From the NCBI RefSeq assembly GCF_040605455.1, contig NZ_JBEXCV010000148.1, forward strand, positions 1 to 21,570: 21,570 bases of DNA, in the 5' to 3' direction. Below are positions 7,486 to 14,141 of the stretch, one piece after another. The stretch comes from Embleya sp040605455. GTDB taxonomy: Bacteria > Actinomycetota > Actinomycetes > Streptomycetales > Streptomycetaceae. The first letter of the stretch is position 1; each line of letters opens with the position of its first letter. Both the position numbers and the translations under genes were made by a program. Below the pieces are notes generated by a model, which was not told the origin of the DNA, searched no databases, and worked only from the letters and a program-made list of their open reading frames with translations.

Positions 7486-7491
7486 TACCCT
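7486..7491 (+). promoter_or_regulatory. Putative -10 element of miaB (TACCCT)
   Basis: TACCCT lies 10 nt before the miaB ATG, and no ribosome-binding site is present. Transcription would begin within about 5 nt of the start codon, giving a leaderless or nearly leaderless mRNA. No clear -35 element is visible. Confidence 0.4.
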
Positions 7492-7501
7492 GTCGGGTGT
7501 T

Positions 7502-8980
7502 ATGACTGCGCGAAGCTATGAGGTCCGCACCTACGGGTGCCAGATGAACGTCCACGACTCCGAGCGACTGTCCGGTCTGCTGGAGGACGCGGGGTACGTC
7601 CGCGCGCCCAAGGGGGAGTCGGCCGACGTGGTCGTCTTCAACACGTGCGCCGTCCGCGAGAACGCGGACAACAAGCTGTACGGGAACCTGGGCCACCTCG
7701 CGCCCGCGAAGGCGGAACGCCCAGGCATGCAGATCGCGGTCGGCGGCTGCCTCGCGCAAAAGGACCGGGACACCATCGTGCGCAAGGCGCCGTGGGTGGA
7801 CGTGGTCTTCGGCACGCACAACGTGGGCTCGCTGCCGGTGCTCCTGGAGCGGGCCCGGATCGAGCAGGAGGCCCAGGTCGAGATCCTGGAGTCGCTCGAC
7901 GTCTTCCCCTCCACGCTGCCCACCCGGCGCGAGTCGGCGTACGCGGCGTGGGTGGCCATCTCGGTGGGCTGCAACAACACCTGCACGTTCTGCATCGTGC
8001 CCGCGCTGCGCGGCAAGGAGAAGGACCGCCGACCCGGCGACGTGCTCGCCGAGATCGAGACCCTGGTCGGCGAGGGCGTGATCGAGGTCACCCTGCTCGG
8101 CCAGAACGTGAACGCGTACGGCTCGGACATGGGCGATCGCGAAGCGTTCTCCAAGCTGCTCCGCTCGTGCGGACGGATCGAGGGCCTGGAGCGGGTGCGC
8201 TTCACCTCGCCGCACCCACGCGACTTCACCGACGACGTGATCGCGGCGATGGCCGAGACGCCGAACGTGATGCACCAGTTGCACATGCCGCTGCAGTCCG
8301 GCTCGGACACGATGTTGCGCGCGATGCGCCGCTCCTACCGGCAGGACCGGTACCTCGGGATCATCGAGCGGGTGCGGGCGGCGATGCCGGACGCGGCGAT
8401 CTCCACCGACATCATCGTGGGCTTCCCCGGGGAGACCGACGAGGACTTCGAACAGACCCTGCACACCGTGCGCGAGGCCCGGTTCGCCGCCGCGTTCACG
8501 TTCCAGTACTCCAAGCGCCCGGGCACCCCGGCGGCCACGATGGACGGCCAGGTGCCCAAGGAGGTCGTGACCGAGCGCTACCAGCGGCTGCTCGCGCTCC
8601 AGGAGGAGATCTCCTGGGCGGAGAACCGCACCCAGGTCGGCCGCACCCTGGAGGTGCTGGTCGCCGAGGGCGAGGGGCGCAAGGACCACGACACCGCGCG
8701 GTTGTCCGGACGGGCCCCGGACAACCGCCTCGTGCACTTCGAACGCCCCGCCGATGGCGTGCGGCCCGGCGACATGGTCTCGGTCGAGATCACCTACGCC
8801 GCGCCGCACCACCTGCTTGCGGAGAAGCCGACCCTGGCGATCCGGCGCACCCGCGCGGGCGACGCGTGGGAGCGCCGCAACGCGGCCCCCGCGGCCACGC
8901 CGGGCGTGCTGCTCGGCATGCCGCAGATCGGCGCGCCCGCGGCTCCGGCGACGCCGACCGGGGTCGCGTGTTGCGACTGA
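7502..8980 (+). CDS. miaB: tRNA-2-methylthio-N6-dimethylallyladenosine synthase MiaB
   Basis: This radical-SAM methylthiotransferase of 492 aa converts i6A37 to ms2i6A37 in tRNAs reading UNN codons. The N-terminal UPF0004 domain holds the auxiliary cluster cysteines Cys13 (TYGCQMN), Cys49 (FNTCAVREN) and Cys83 (VGGCLAQ). The radical-SAM cluster motif GCNNTCTFC provides Cys157, Cys161 and Cys164. Further family motifs are LLGQNVNAYG, MPLQSGSD and STDIIVGFPGET. A TRAM domain follows, and the last 40 or so residues are an Ala/Pro-rich tail ending in Cys-Cys-Asp. The start is ATG at 7502. It acts after MiaA, whose gene is about 3.7 kb downstream on the same strand. It is convergent with the next gene, 7 bp away. 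Confidence 0.97.
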   Translation: MTARSYEVRTYGCQMNVHDSERLSGLLEDAGYVRAPKGESADVVVFNTCAVRENADNKLYGNLGHLAPAKAERPGMQIAVGGCLAQKDRDTIVRKAPWVDVVFGTHNVGSLPVLLERARIEQEAQVEILESLDVFPSTLPTRRESAYAAWVAISVGCNNTCTFCIVPALRGKEKDRRPGDVLAEIETLVGEGVIEVTLLGQNVNAYGSDMGDREAFSKLLRSCGRIEGLERVRFTSPHPRDFTDDVIAAMAETPNVMHQLHMPLQSGSDTMLRAMRRSYRQDRYLGIIERVRAAMPDAAISTDIIVGFPGETDEDFEQTLHTVREARFAAAFTFQYSKRPGTPAATMDGQVPKEVVTERYQRLLALQEEISWAENRTQVGRTLEVLVAEGEGRKDHDTARLSGRAPDNRLVHFERPADGVRPGDMVSVEITYAAPHHLLAEKPTLAIRRTRAGDAWERRNAAPAATPGVLLGMPQIGAPAAPATPTGVACCD

Positions 8981-8987
8981 GCACCGC

Positions 8988-9575
8988 TCAGGTCACGTTC
9001 CAGCCGAGCAGGACCGGCTGTTCGCGCTCGTAGCCGAGTGTGGACAGCCGGGCGGTCTCCAGCCGGAACAGCCGGCCGTCCTCGGGCGGCAGGCCCAGCC
9101 AGCGGGCGGTCAACACCCGGAGCAGGTGGCCGTGGGCGACGAGCACCGCGTCCTCGCCGCGCTCCAGTACCGGCCGCACCCGATCCAGCACCCGGTCGAC
9201 CCGGCGGCCCACATCGGTGATCGACTCGCCCGGATGCTCGGCGTCGCCGGGGATCACCCCGTCCCGCCACAGGAACCAGCCCGGGACGGTCTCGCGGATC
9301 TCGTTCGTGGTGATGCCCTCGTAGCCGCCGTAGTCCCACTCGACCAGATCCGGTTCGAGCCGTCCGCCGGTGATCCCGGCCAGCTCCGCGGTGTGCCGGG
9401 CCCTGGTCAACGGGCTGATCAGGGCGAGCCCGAACTCGTGCCCGGCCAGCAGGTCCGCCACCGCCTTGGCCTGGGCCTCGCCCTCGGGCGTCAGCGGGAT
9501 GTCGGTCAGCCCCGTATGCCGCCCGGACCTGCTCCATTCGGTCTCACCATGTCGCACCAACATCAGTTCTCGCAT
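8988..9575 (-). CDS. Histidine phosphatase family protein (phosphoglycerate mutase-like)
   Basis: This 195-aa protein belongs to the cofactor-dependent phosphoglycerate mutase/histidine phosphatase superfamily. The N-terminal catalytic RHG box is in LMLVRHGETEW, and TGLTDIPLTPEGEAQA follows it. The acidic residue region is EWDYGGYEG, and the second catalytic His is in LVAHGHLLRVL. Substrates in this family range from sugar phosphates to alpha-ribazole phosphate and cannot be told from sequence here. Two start codons are close together: ATG at 9575, preceded by GGGATGG, and ATG at 9584; I chose 9575 because it starts directly at the first beta strand. It is divergent from the LigB-like gene and convergent with miaB. 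Confidence 0.9.
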   Translation of the reverse strand: MRELMLVRHGETEWSRSGRHTGLTDIPLTPEGEAQAKAVADLLAGHEFGLALISPLTRARHTAELAGITGGRLEPDLVEWDYGGYEGITTNEIRETVPGWFLWRDGVIPGDAEHPGESITDVGRRVDRVLDRVRPVLERGEDAVLVAHGHLLRVLTARWLGLPPEDGRLFRLETARLSTLGYEREQPVLLGWNVT

Positions 9576-9624
9576 GTGATCCATCCCATCACGCGCCCCG
9601 GGAGGCGTCGCGGCGGCCACTTAG

Positions 9625-9630
9625 TACTCT
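9625..9630 (+). promoter_or_regulatory. Putative -10 element (TACTCT) for a leaderless gene
   Basis: TACTCT ends exactly 6 nt before the ATG at 9637. There is no ribosome-binding site, so the transcript probably starts at or next to the A of ATG. No clear -35 element is seen. Confidence 0.5.
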
Positions 9631-9636
9631 CCCTGA

Positions 9637-10356
9637 ATGCTCGTAGCCGCCGCGGTAGTCCCGTGCCCCCCGATGATCGTGCCCGAGCTGGCCCGCGGGG
9701 CCGCAGCGGAGTTGGACGCGCTGCGCGCGGCGTGTGATCAGGCGCTGGCCGGGCTGGCCGGGGCGGCCCCGGACCGGTTGGTCATAGTGGGCGCGGGCGA
9801 TGCGGACGCGACCCTGGAGGGCGGGGGGACCGGCTCGTTCGCGCCGTACGGGCTCGACCTGGAGGTCACCCTGGGAACCGGCGCCGCGCAGCCGCTGTCG
9901 CCCGCGCTGACCATCGGCGCCTGGCTGCTCGGCCGCTCGCCGTGGGCCGCCGACCGGATCGCTGCGGGGACCGCGCCGAGCCCGGTGACTGCGGCGGTGA
10001 TCGCGTCGGACGCCGACCCCGCGCGCTGTGCGGCCCGGGGCGCCGAACTGGTCGCGGGCCCCGATCGGGTCGCGCTCCTGGTGGTCGGGGACGGGTCCGC
10101 GTGCCGGACCGAGAAGGCCCCCGGCTATCTCGACGCGCGTGCCGAGCCCTACGACCGCGCACTGGGCGCGGCGCTCGCGGACGCCGACCCGGACGCCCTC
10201 GCGGCGCTGGACCCGGCGCTCGCGGAGGAGCTGTGGGTGGCCGGCCGGCCCGCCCTTCAGGTGCTGGCCGGCGCGGCGGGCCCGGGTCGGCACGGCCGGC
10301 TGCTCTACGCGGAGGCCCCCTACGGCGTCGGCTACTTCGTGGCGCTCTGGTCCTGA
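9637..10356 (+). CDS. Class III extradiol dioxygenase (LigB)-like protein, probably not catalytic
   Basis: This 239-aa protein has the layout of the LigB-like fold: an N-terminal strand MLVAAAVVPCPPMIVPEL, then DRLVIVGAGD, VALLVVGDGS and a C-terminal YAEAPYGVGYFVALW. True class III extradiol dioxygenases bind iron with two His and a Glu. This protein contains a single His (near the end, GRHGR), and the His expected in the N-terminal P-H-P-P motif is Cys. Iron-dependent ring cleavage is therefore unlikely. Proteins of this kind are annotated between miaB and miaA in Streptomyces genomes as dioxygenase-like proteins of unknown role. ATG at 9637 is the only sensible start and appears leaderless. 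Function unknown. Confidence 0.8.
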   Translation: MLVAAAVVPCPPMIVPELARGAAAELDALRAACDQALAGLAGAAPDRLVIVGAGDADATLEGGGTGSFAPYGLDLEVTLGTGAAQPLSPALTIGAWLLGRSPWAADRIAAGTAPSPVTAAVIASDADPARCAARGAELVAGPDRVALLVVGDGSACRTEKAPGYLDARAEPYDRALGAALADADPDALAALDPALAEELWVAGRPALQVLAGAAGPGRHGRLLYAEAPYGVGYFVALWS

Positions 10357-10390
10357 TCGGCGACGACCCCGCGACGGTCGGACCCGCAAC

Positions 10391-10462
10391 ACGAAAGCCC
10401 GGGTATGAAAGCCCGGGTATGAAAGCTCGGGCACGAAAGCCCCAGGCACGAGCGCCCCGGGT
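10391..10462. repeat. Five tandem 14-15 bp repeats next to a terminator
   Basis: Units start at 10391, 10405, 10419, 10433 and 10448, and a partial unit starts at 10463. The best form is ATGAAAGCCCGGGT; later copies drift and gain one base. Read on the minus strand, each unit has a CCCGGG palindrome followed by CTTTCAT or CTTTCGT. The array lies directly beyond the hairpin that ends the minus-strand antitoxin transcript, and after the stop codon of the LigB-like gene. Confidence 0.8.
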
Positions 10463-10468
10463 ACGAAA

Positions 10469-10513
10469 GAAGCGGGCGGTGGTCACCGGAATCCGGTGAC
10501 CACCGCCCGCTTC
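10469..10513. terminator. Strong bidirectional terminator hairpin
   Basis: A perfect 21-bp stem (arms 10469-10489 and 10493-10513) encloses a 3-nt AAT loop. It lies between convergent genes, about 110 bp after the LigB-like gene and 4 bp after the antitoxin stop codon. On the minus strand it is followed by TTTCGT, a short T-rich tail. It is well placed to stop transcription from both sides. Confidence 0.9.
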
Positions 10514-10517
10514 ACAC

Positions 10518-10994
10518 TCACACGGTGGGATCGGCAGGAGGCCCGGGCGGCGTCGCCTCGGGTGCGTCGCCGCCGGTCTTGCGCAGCGATTCCTTGGCCT
10601 TGTCCGATGCGCCTTGGATCTTGTCGGTGTGCGTGCCGCCGGTCTTTCGATCGGCGACCTCGGCGGCCTTGTCGATGCCCTTGTCGGCCTTGTCGCCGTG
10701 CCGACCGAGCAACCCCTCGGCCTTGGCCTTGATGTTGTCGAAGACACCCATGTCCTGCTCCTCCTCGGATGCGCCCGTTGCGACCTGCTCGCCGGCCGTG
10801 TCCCCGGGAGTTAGGGGAGCGGGCGTGGTGGCCGCCGCCTCGACCGGTTCGGCCTCGGCGCCGGCCGAAGCCCGCGTTGCGGGCCGGTCCTCGACCAGCG
10901 TGGCGGTTTCCGTGCCCGCCGCGTTTTGTGAGCAGCACGAGCCGCTCTCCTCCGACGTGCTCGGACGCCGCTTGAACCAGTCGAAAACACTCAC
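10518..10994 (-). CDS. MT0933-type antitoxin with an N-terminal extension (possible gene fusion)
   Basis: The 158-aa frame has two parts. Residues 1-81 begin MSVFDWFKRRP and continue as a low-complexity acidic and Ala/Thr-rich segment with Cys20-Cys21. Residues 82-158 begin MGVFDNIKAKAEGLLG and contain DKADKGIDKAAEVADRKTGG, typical of the short MT0933 (Rv0909-like) antitoxin family, which is normally a free protein of 60-80 aa. GTG at 10994 has AGGAGA 5 nt upstream, so the long form is well supported. ATG at 10751 also has a good ribosome-binding site, so a 77-aa form may be made too. My recollection is that related genomes carry two separate small genes here, which would make this an in-frame fusion. 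No toxin partner is visible nearby, and the family name is the only evidence for an antitoxin role. Confidence 0.8.
   Translation of the reverse strand: MSVFDWFKRRPSTSEESGSCCSQNAAGTETATLVEDRPATRASAGAEAEPVEAAATTPAPLTPGDTAGEQVATGASEEEQDMGVFDNIKAKAEGLLGRHGDKADKGIDKAAEVADRKTGGTHTDKIQGASDKAKESLRKTGGDAPEATPPGPPADPTV
10758..10766 (-). promoter_or_regulatory. Internal ribosome-binding site for a short antitoxin form
   Basis: On the minus strand GAGGAGGAG lies 6 nt before the in-frame ATG at 10751, which starts the segment MGVFDNIKAK that normally begins free MT0933-type proteins. The same bases encode Glu-Glu-Glu, so the match could be partly a coding coincidence. Confidence 0.5.
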
Positions 10995-11224
10995 AATTTC
11001 TCCTAGACCGTATGTCTGTGGCCGTTGACGTGCATTTCGGCGACGTGCCGGGGCCGGTCCGCTGCGCCATCCGGGTACCGCCGCGCCGCCCGGAGTACAG
11101 CCGCCCGGGGATATGGGTCGTCGGAGATCAACGAGAGCGCGCGGGGCCGGTCACGACCTCGCGGGCGGCCGTACCGCAACGAGCGACGGCGCGACCCGGT
11201 GCGGTGATCCGGCAGACTTGGGGG
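10995..11224. other. Divergent intergenic region between the antitoxin gene and miaA
   Basis: These 230 bp hold the promoters of two divergent genes. On the minus strand TACGGT (11007-11012) may be a -10 element of the antitoxin gene, just upstream of its AGGAGA. On the plus strand CAGACT (11213-11218) lies 6 nt before the miaA start. Nothing else is evident. Confidence 0.4.
11213..11218 (+). promoter_or_regulatory. Putative -10 element of miaA (CAGACT)
   Basis: CAGACT, close to the TAGACT type of -10 seen in Streptomyces, ends 6 nt before the GTG at 11225. There is no upstream ribosome-binding site apart from a run of G. This suggests a leaderless miaA transcript. Confidence 0.4.
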
Positions 11225-12133
11225 GTGAGTCCCCGTGTCATTGCCGTCGTCGGTCCCACTGCGGCCGGAAAGTCCGATCTGGGGGTCGCCTTGGCCCGTG
11301 CGCTGCACGGGGAGGTGATCAACACCGATTCCATGCAGCTCTACCGGGGCATGGACATCGGCACCGCCAAACTGACCGTCGCCGAGCGCGCCGGCGTCCC
11401 GCACCACCTGCTCGACGTGTGGGACGTGACCAGCTCCGCCAGCGTCGCCGAGTATCAGCGCGACGCGCGGGCGCTGGTGGACGACCTGCTGACGCGCGGC
11501 CGGACGCCCGTGCTGGTCGGCGGTTCCGGGCTGTACGTGCGCGCGGTGCTGGACGACCTGGAGTTCCCCGGCACCGACCCCGAGATCCGGGCCCGCCTGG
11601 AGGCCGAGGCCGAGCGGGTCGGGCCCGGGCCGCTGCATGAGCGCCTGGCCGCCGCCGATCCGCCCGCCGCCGCGGCGATCCTGCCGAGCAACGCCCGGCG
11701 GATCGTGCGCGCGCTGGAGGTCATCGAGCTCACCGGGCGCCCGTTCACCGCCACCCTGCCCACCCACCGCTCGCTCTACGACAGCGTGCAGATCGGCGTG
11801 GACGTGCCCCGCCCGGTGCTGGACGAGCGGATCACCGCGCGGGTGGACCGGATGTGGGCGGCGGGTCTGGTCGAGGAGGTGCGCGAGCTGGAGAAGGTCG
11901 GGCTGCGCGAGGGCCGGACCGCCTCGCGCGCGCTGGGCTACGCGCAGGTGCTGCGGCTGCTCGCGGGCGAGTGCACCGACGAACAGGCCCGCGAGGACAC
12001 CGTGCGCACCACCCGCCGGTTCGCCCGCAGGCAGGACACCTGGTTCCGGCGGGACCCGCGGATCGAGTGGCTGGAGCACTCCCGGGCCGATCTCCTGGAC
12101 GCCGCGCTCGAACGGGTGATCCGACCCGCGTAG
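11225..12133 (+). CDS. miaA: tRNA dimethylallyltransferase MiaA
   Basis: MiaA transfers a dimethylallyl group from DMAPP to N6 of A37 in tRNAs reading UNN codons, producing the substrate of MiaB. The 302-aa protein is of normal family length. It has the P-loop GPTAAGKS at residues 10-17, then DSMQLYRGMDIGTAK, PHHLLDVWD, LVGGSGLYVRA, ARRIVRALEVIELTG, SRALGYAQVL and a C-terminal RRQDTWFRRD. GTG at 11225 places the P-loop at the usual distance from the N terminus; upstream sequence lacks coding pattern. The downstream gamma-glutamyltransferase gene is 75 bp away on the same strand, with its own strong ribosome-binding site. Confidence 0.97.
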   Translation: MSPRVIAVVGPTAAGKSDLGVALARALHGEVINTDSMQLYRGMDIGTAKLTVAERAGVPHHLLDVWDVTSSASVAEYQRDARALVDDLLTRGRTPVLVGGSGLYVRAVLDDLEFPGTDPEIRARLEAEAERVGPGPLHERLAAADPPAAAAILPSNARRIVRALEVIELTGRPFTATLPTHRSLYDSVQIGVDVPRPVLDERITARVDRMWAAGLVEEVRELEKVGLREGRTASRALGYAQVLRLLAGECTDEQAREDTVRTTRRFARRQDTWFRRDPRIEWLEHSRADLLDAALERVIRPA

Positions 12134-12208
12134 GGGTGTTGCGGGTGAGGCGCGCGTGGCACGGTGGGAGGTCCGTGACACACCCAAACCTGCTCGGGGG
12201 AGGCGGTC

Positions 12209-14020
12209 GTGATCCGCTCTGTTCGTCGCGCCATGGCGCTGGGTACGGCGCTGGGGCTCGCATTGACCATTCCGGGGGTGGCGTCCGCGCACCCCGGCGA
12301 GTCGGCCGGCCCGCCGTCCAAGCAGCCGGTGGCCACGGGCTGGGGTGGCGCGGTCTCCAGCGTCGACCCCGACGCCACCCGGATCGGTCTGGACGTGCTG
12401 CGCCGAGGCGGCAACGCGGTGGACGCCGCGGTGGCCACGGCCGCAGCCCTGGGTGTCACCGAGCCCTACTCGTCCGGGATCGGCGGCGGTGGCTACTTCG
12501 TCTACTACGACGCGCGCAGCCGCACGGTGCGCACCCTGGACGGCCGCGAGACGGCGCCCGCGAAGATGGACGAGGACGCCTTCCTCGACCCGGCCACCGG
12601 GCTGCCGATCCCGTTCGACCAGGGTGTCAACTCGGGGCTCTCGGTGGGCATTCCCGGCACCCCGCAGACCTGGAACACCGCGCTGCGCAAATGGGGCACC
12701 ACCAACCTGCGCGCGGCGCTGGAGCCCGCGCGGGCGCTGGCCGAGCGGGGGTTCGTGGTCGACCAGACCTTCCACGACCAGACCGCGGCGAACGCGACCC
12801 GGTTCGACGACATCACCCCGACCGCGCGGCTGTTCCTGCCCGACGGGCAGCCGCCGGTCGTGGGCAGCGTGTTCCGCAACCCGGACCTGGCCCGCACCTA
12901 CGAGCAACTGGGCCGCGACGGCGTGGACTGGTTCTACCGGGGCGGGCTCGGCCGCGAGGTGGTGCACACCGCGCAACAACCGCCGGTGGCGCCGGGCGCG
13001 GACCGGGTCTTTCGGCCCGGCCTGATCGACACCGGCGACCTGGCCCGCTACCGGGTCCTGGACCAGCGACCCACGCACGTCGACTTCCGCGGGCTGGACG
13101 TCTACGGCATGGCGCCGTCCTCGTCCGGCGGATCCACGGTGGGCGAGGCGCTCAACATCTTGGAGACCACCGATCCGCGTCGGCAGGACGAGGCCACCGC
13201 GACGCACTACTACCTGGAGGCGTCCCGCCTCGCGTTCGCCGACCGCAATCGCTACGTCGGCGACCCCGCCACCGTGGACGTGCCGCTCCGCGGCCTGCTC
13301 GCGGACGGCTACGCGAGGGAACGCGCGTGCCTGATCGACCCCGACCACGCCGCGGTGAGCCCGGTTCCACCGGGTGACCCGACGCCGCCGTACGACCGGG
13401 GCTGCCGACCCGTGGGCACGCCGGAGGCGAGCGAGCCGGTCGAGGGGTTGTCCACGACCCACCTGGTCACCGCCGACCGCTGGGGCAACGTGGTGTCGTA
13501 CACGCTGACCATCGAGCAGACCGGGGGCAGCGCGATCACCGTGCCCGGTCGCGGTTTCCTGCTCAACAACGAGCTGACCGACTTCAACTTCGCGCCGCTC
13601 ACCCCCGGCGTGTCCGACCCGAACCTGCCCGCGCCGGGCAAGCGCCCGCGCAGCAGCATGTCGCCGACCATCGTGCTCCGCGACGGTCGTCCGTTCATCG
13701 CGGTCGGCTCGCCCGGCGGCGCGACCATCATCACCACGGTGCTCCAGGTGCTGACCGGGCGCCTGGACCGGGGCCTGTCGCTGCCGCAGGCGGTCGCCGC
13801 GCCGCGGTTGTCCCAGCGCAACGGGGCGGCCACCGAGGTCGAACCCGGGGTGCCGGCTCCGCTGCGCGTGGCCCTGGAGCAACGCGGGCATGTGCTCAAG
13901 GCGAATCCGGAGATCGGTGCCGCCGCCGCGCTGGAGTTCCTCCCGGGGGGCCGGGTCCAGGCCGTGGCGGAGCCCACCCGCCGGGGCGGCGGCGCGGCGG
14001 GAGTGGTCCGACCCGGCTGA
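12209..14020 (+). CDS. ggt: Secreted gamma-glutamyltransferase
   Basis: This N-terminal-nucleophile enzyme of 603 aa cleaves gamma-glutamyl bonds and releases glutamate or transfers it to an acceptor. A signal peptide (basic MIRSVRRAM, hydrophobic core, GVASA-HPG) suggests cleavage after about residue 27 and export. Family motifs include GGNAVDAAVA, SSGIGGGGYFVYYD, DGRETAP, SSSGGSTVGEALNIL and GLSTTHLVTAD, where Thr416 is the expected autoprocessing nucleophile splitting large and small subunits. SSMSPTIV (482-489) and SPGGATI match substrate-contact segments of the E. coli enzyme. Cys374 and Cys399 lie just before the processing site and could pair. GTG at 12209 has GGGGGAGG 5 nt upstream. 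Actinomycetes generally lack glutathione, so the natural substrate may be gamma-glutamyl peptides or poly-gamma-glutamate. Confidence 0.95.
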   Translation: MIRSVRRAMALGTALGLALTIPGVASAHPGESAGPPSKQPVATGWGGAVSSVDPDATRIGLDVLRRGGNAVDAAVATAAALGVTEPYSSGIGGGGYFVYYDARSRTVRTLDGRETAPAKMDEDAFLDPATGLPIPFDQGVNSGLSVGIPGTPQTWNTALRKWGTTNLRAALEPARALAERGFVVDQTFHDQTAANATRFDDITPTARLFLPDGQPPVVGSVFRNPDLARTYEQLGRDGVDWFYRGGLGREVVHTAQQPPVAPGADRVFRPGLIDTGDLARYRVLDQRPTHVDFRGLDVYGMAPSSSGGSTVGEALNILETTDPRRQDEATATHYYLEASRLAFADRNRYVGDPATVDVPLRGLLADGYARERACLIDPDHAAVSPVPPGDPTPPYDRGCRPVGTPEASEPVEGLSTTHLVTADRWGNVVSYTLTIEQTGGSAITVPGRGFLLNNELTDFNFAPLTPGVSDPNLPAPGKRPRSSMSPTIVLRDGRPFIAVGSPGGATIITTVLQVLTGRLDRGLSLPQAVAAPRLSQRNGAATEVEPGVPAPLRVALEQRGHVLKANPEIGAAAALEFLPGGRVQAVAEPTRRGGGAAGVVRPG

Positions 14021-14064
14021 TAACAGGCTCACTCGACGAGGCCGGCCCGCACCACACGAAAGCG

Positions 14065-14094
14065 GCGGCCCCGATGGAAACCCATCGGGGCCGC
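14065..14094. terminator. Terminator hairpin after the gamma-glutamyltransferase gene
   Basis: A perfect 13-bp stem (14065-14077 and 14082-14094) has a 4-nt loop AAAC. It begins 44 bp after the ggt stop codon and 36 bp before the dapF promoter element. No T-tract follows on the plus strand. It separates the ggt and dapF transcription units. Confidence 0.8.
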
Positions 14095-14129
14095 TGTCGG
14101 CCACGCCCCGGGGCGTGACCGACACGCTC

Positions 14130-14135
14130 TAGGAT
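14130..14135 (+). promoter_or_regulatory. -10 element of dapF (TAGGAT)
   Basis: TAGGAT is a near-consensus actinobacterial -10 hexamer and ends 6 nt before the GTG at 14142, so transcription should start at the G of the start codon. No Shine-Dalgarno sequence is present. This is the clearest leaderless signature in the window. Confidence 0.65.
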
Positions 14136-14141
14136 TGTCGA

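Noticed and set aside
7178..8812. Minus-strand open frame of 544 codons opposite miaB
   Set aside because: It is antisense to miaB, whose cluster cysteines and TRAM domain are unmistakable. Its C-terminal part is an out-of-frame reading of the TAXI gene.
10391..10462. Tandem repeats considered as a CRISPR array
   Set aside because: Units are 14-15 bp with no spacers between them, and no cas genes are present.
12134..12208. Possible promoter between miaA and ggt
   Set aside because: No TAnnnT hexamer at a sensible distance and no -35 element stand out. The two genes could be co-transcribed.
11003..14125. Open frame of 1040 codons on the minus strand
   Set aside because: It runs antisense across miaA and ggt, both certain genes. 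Its composition (runs of Arg, Gly, His, Ala) is that of a GC-rich antisense shadow, and it has no recognisable domain.
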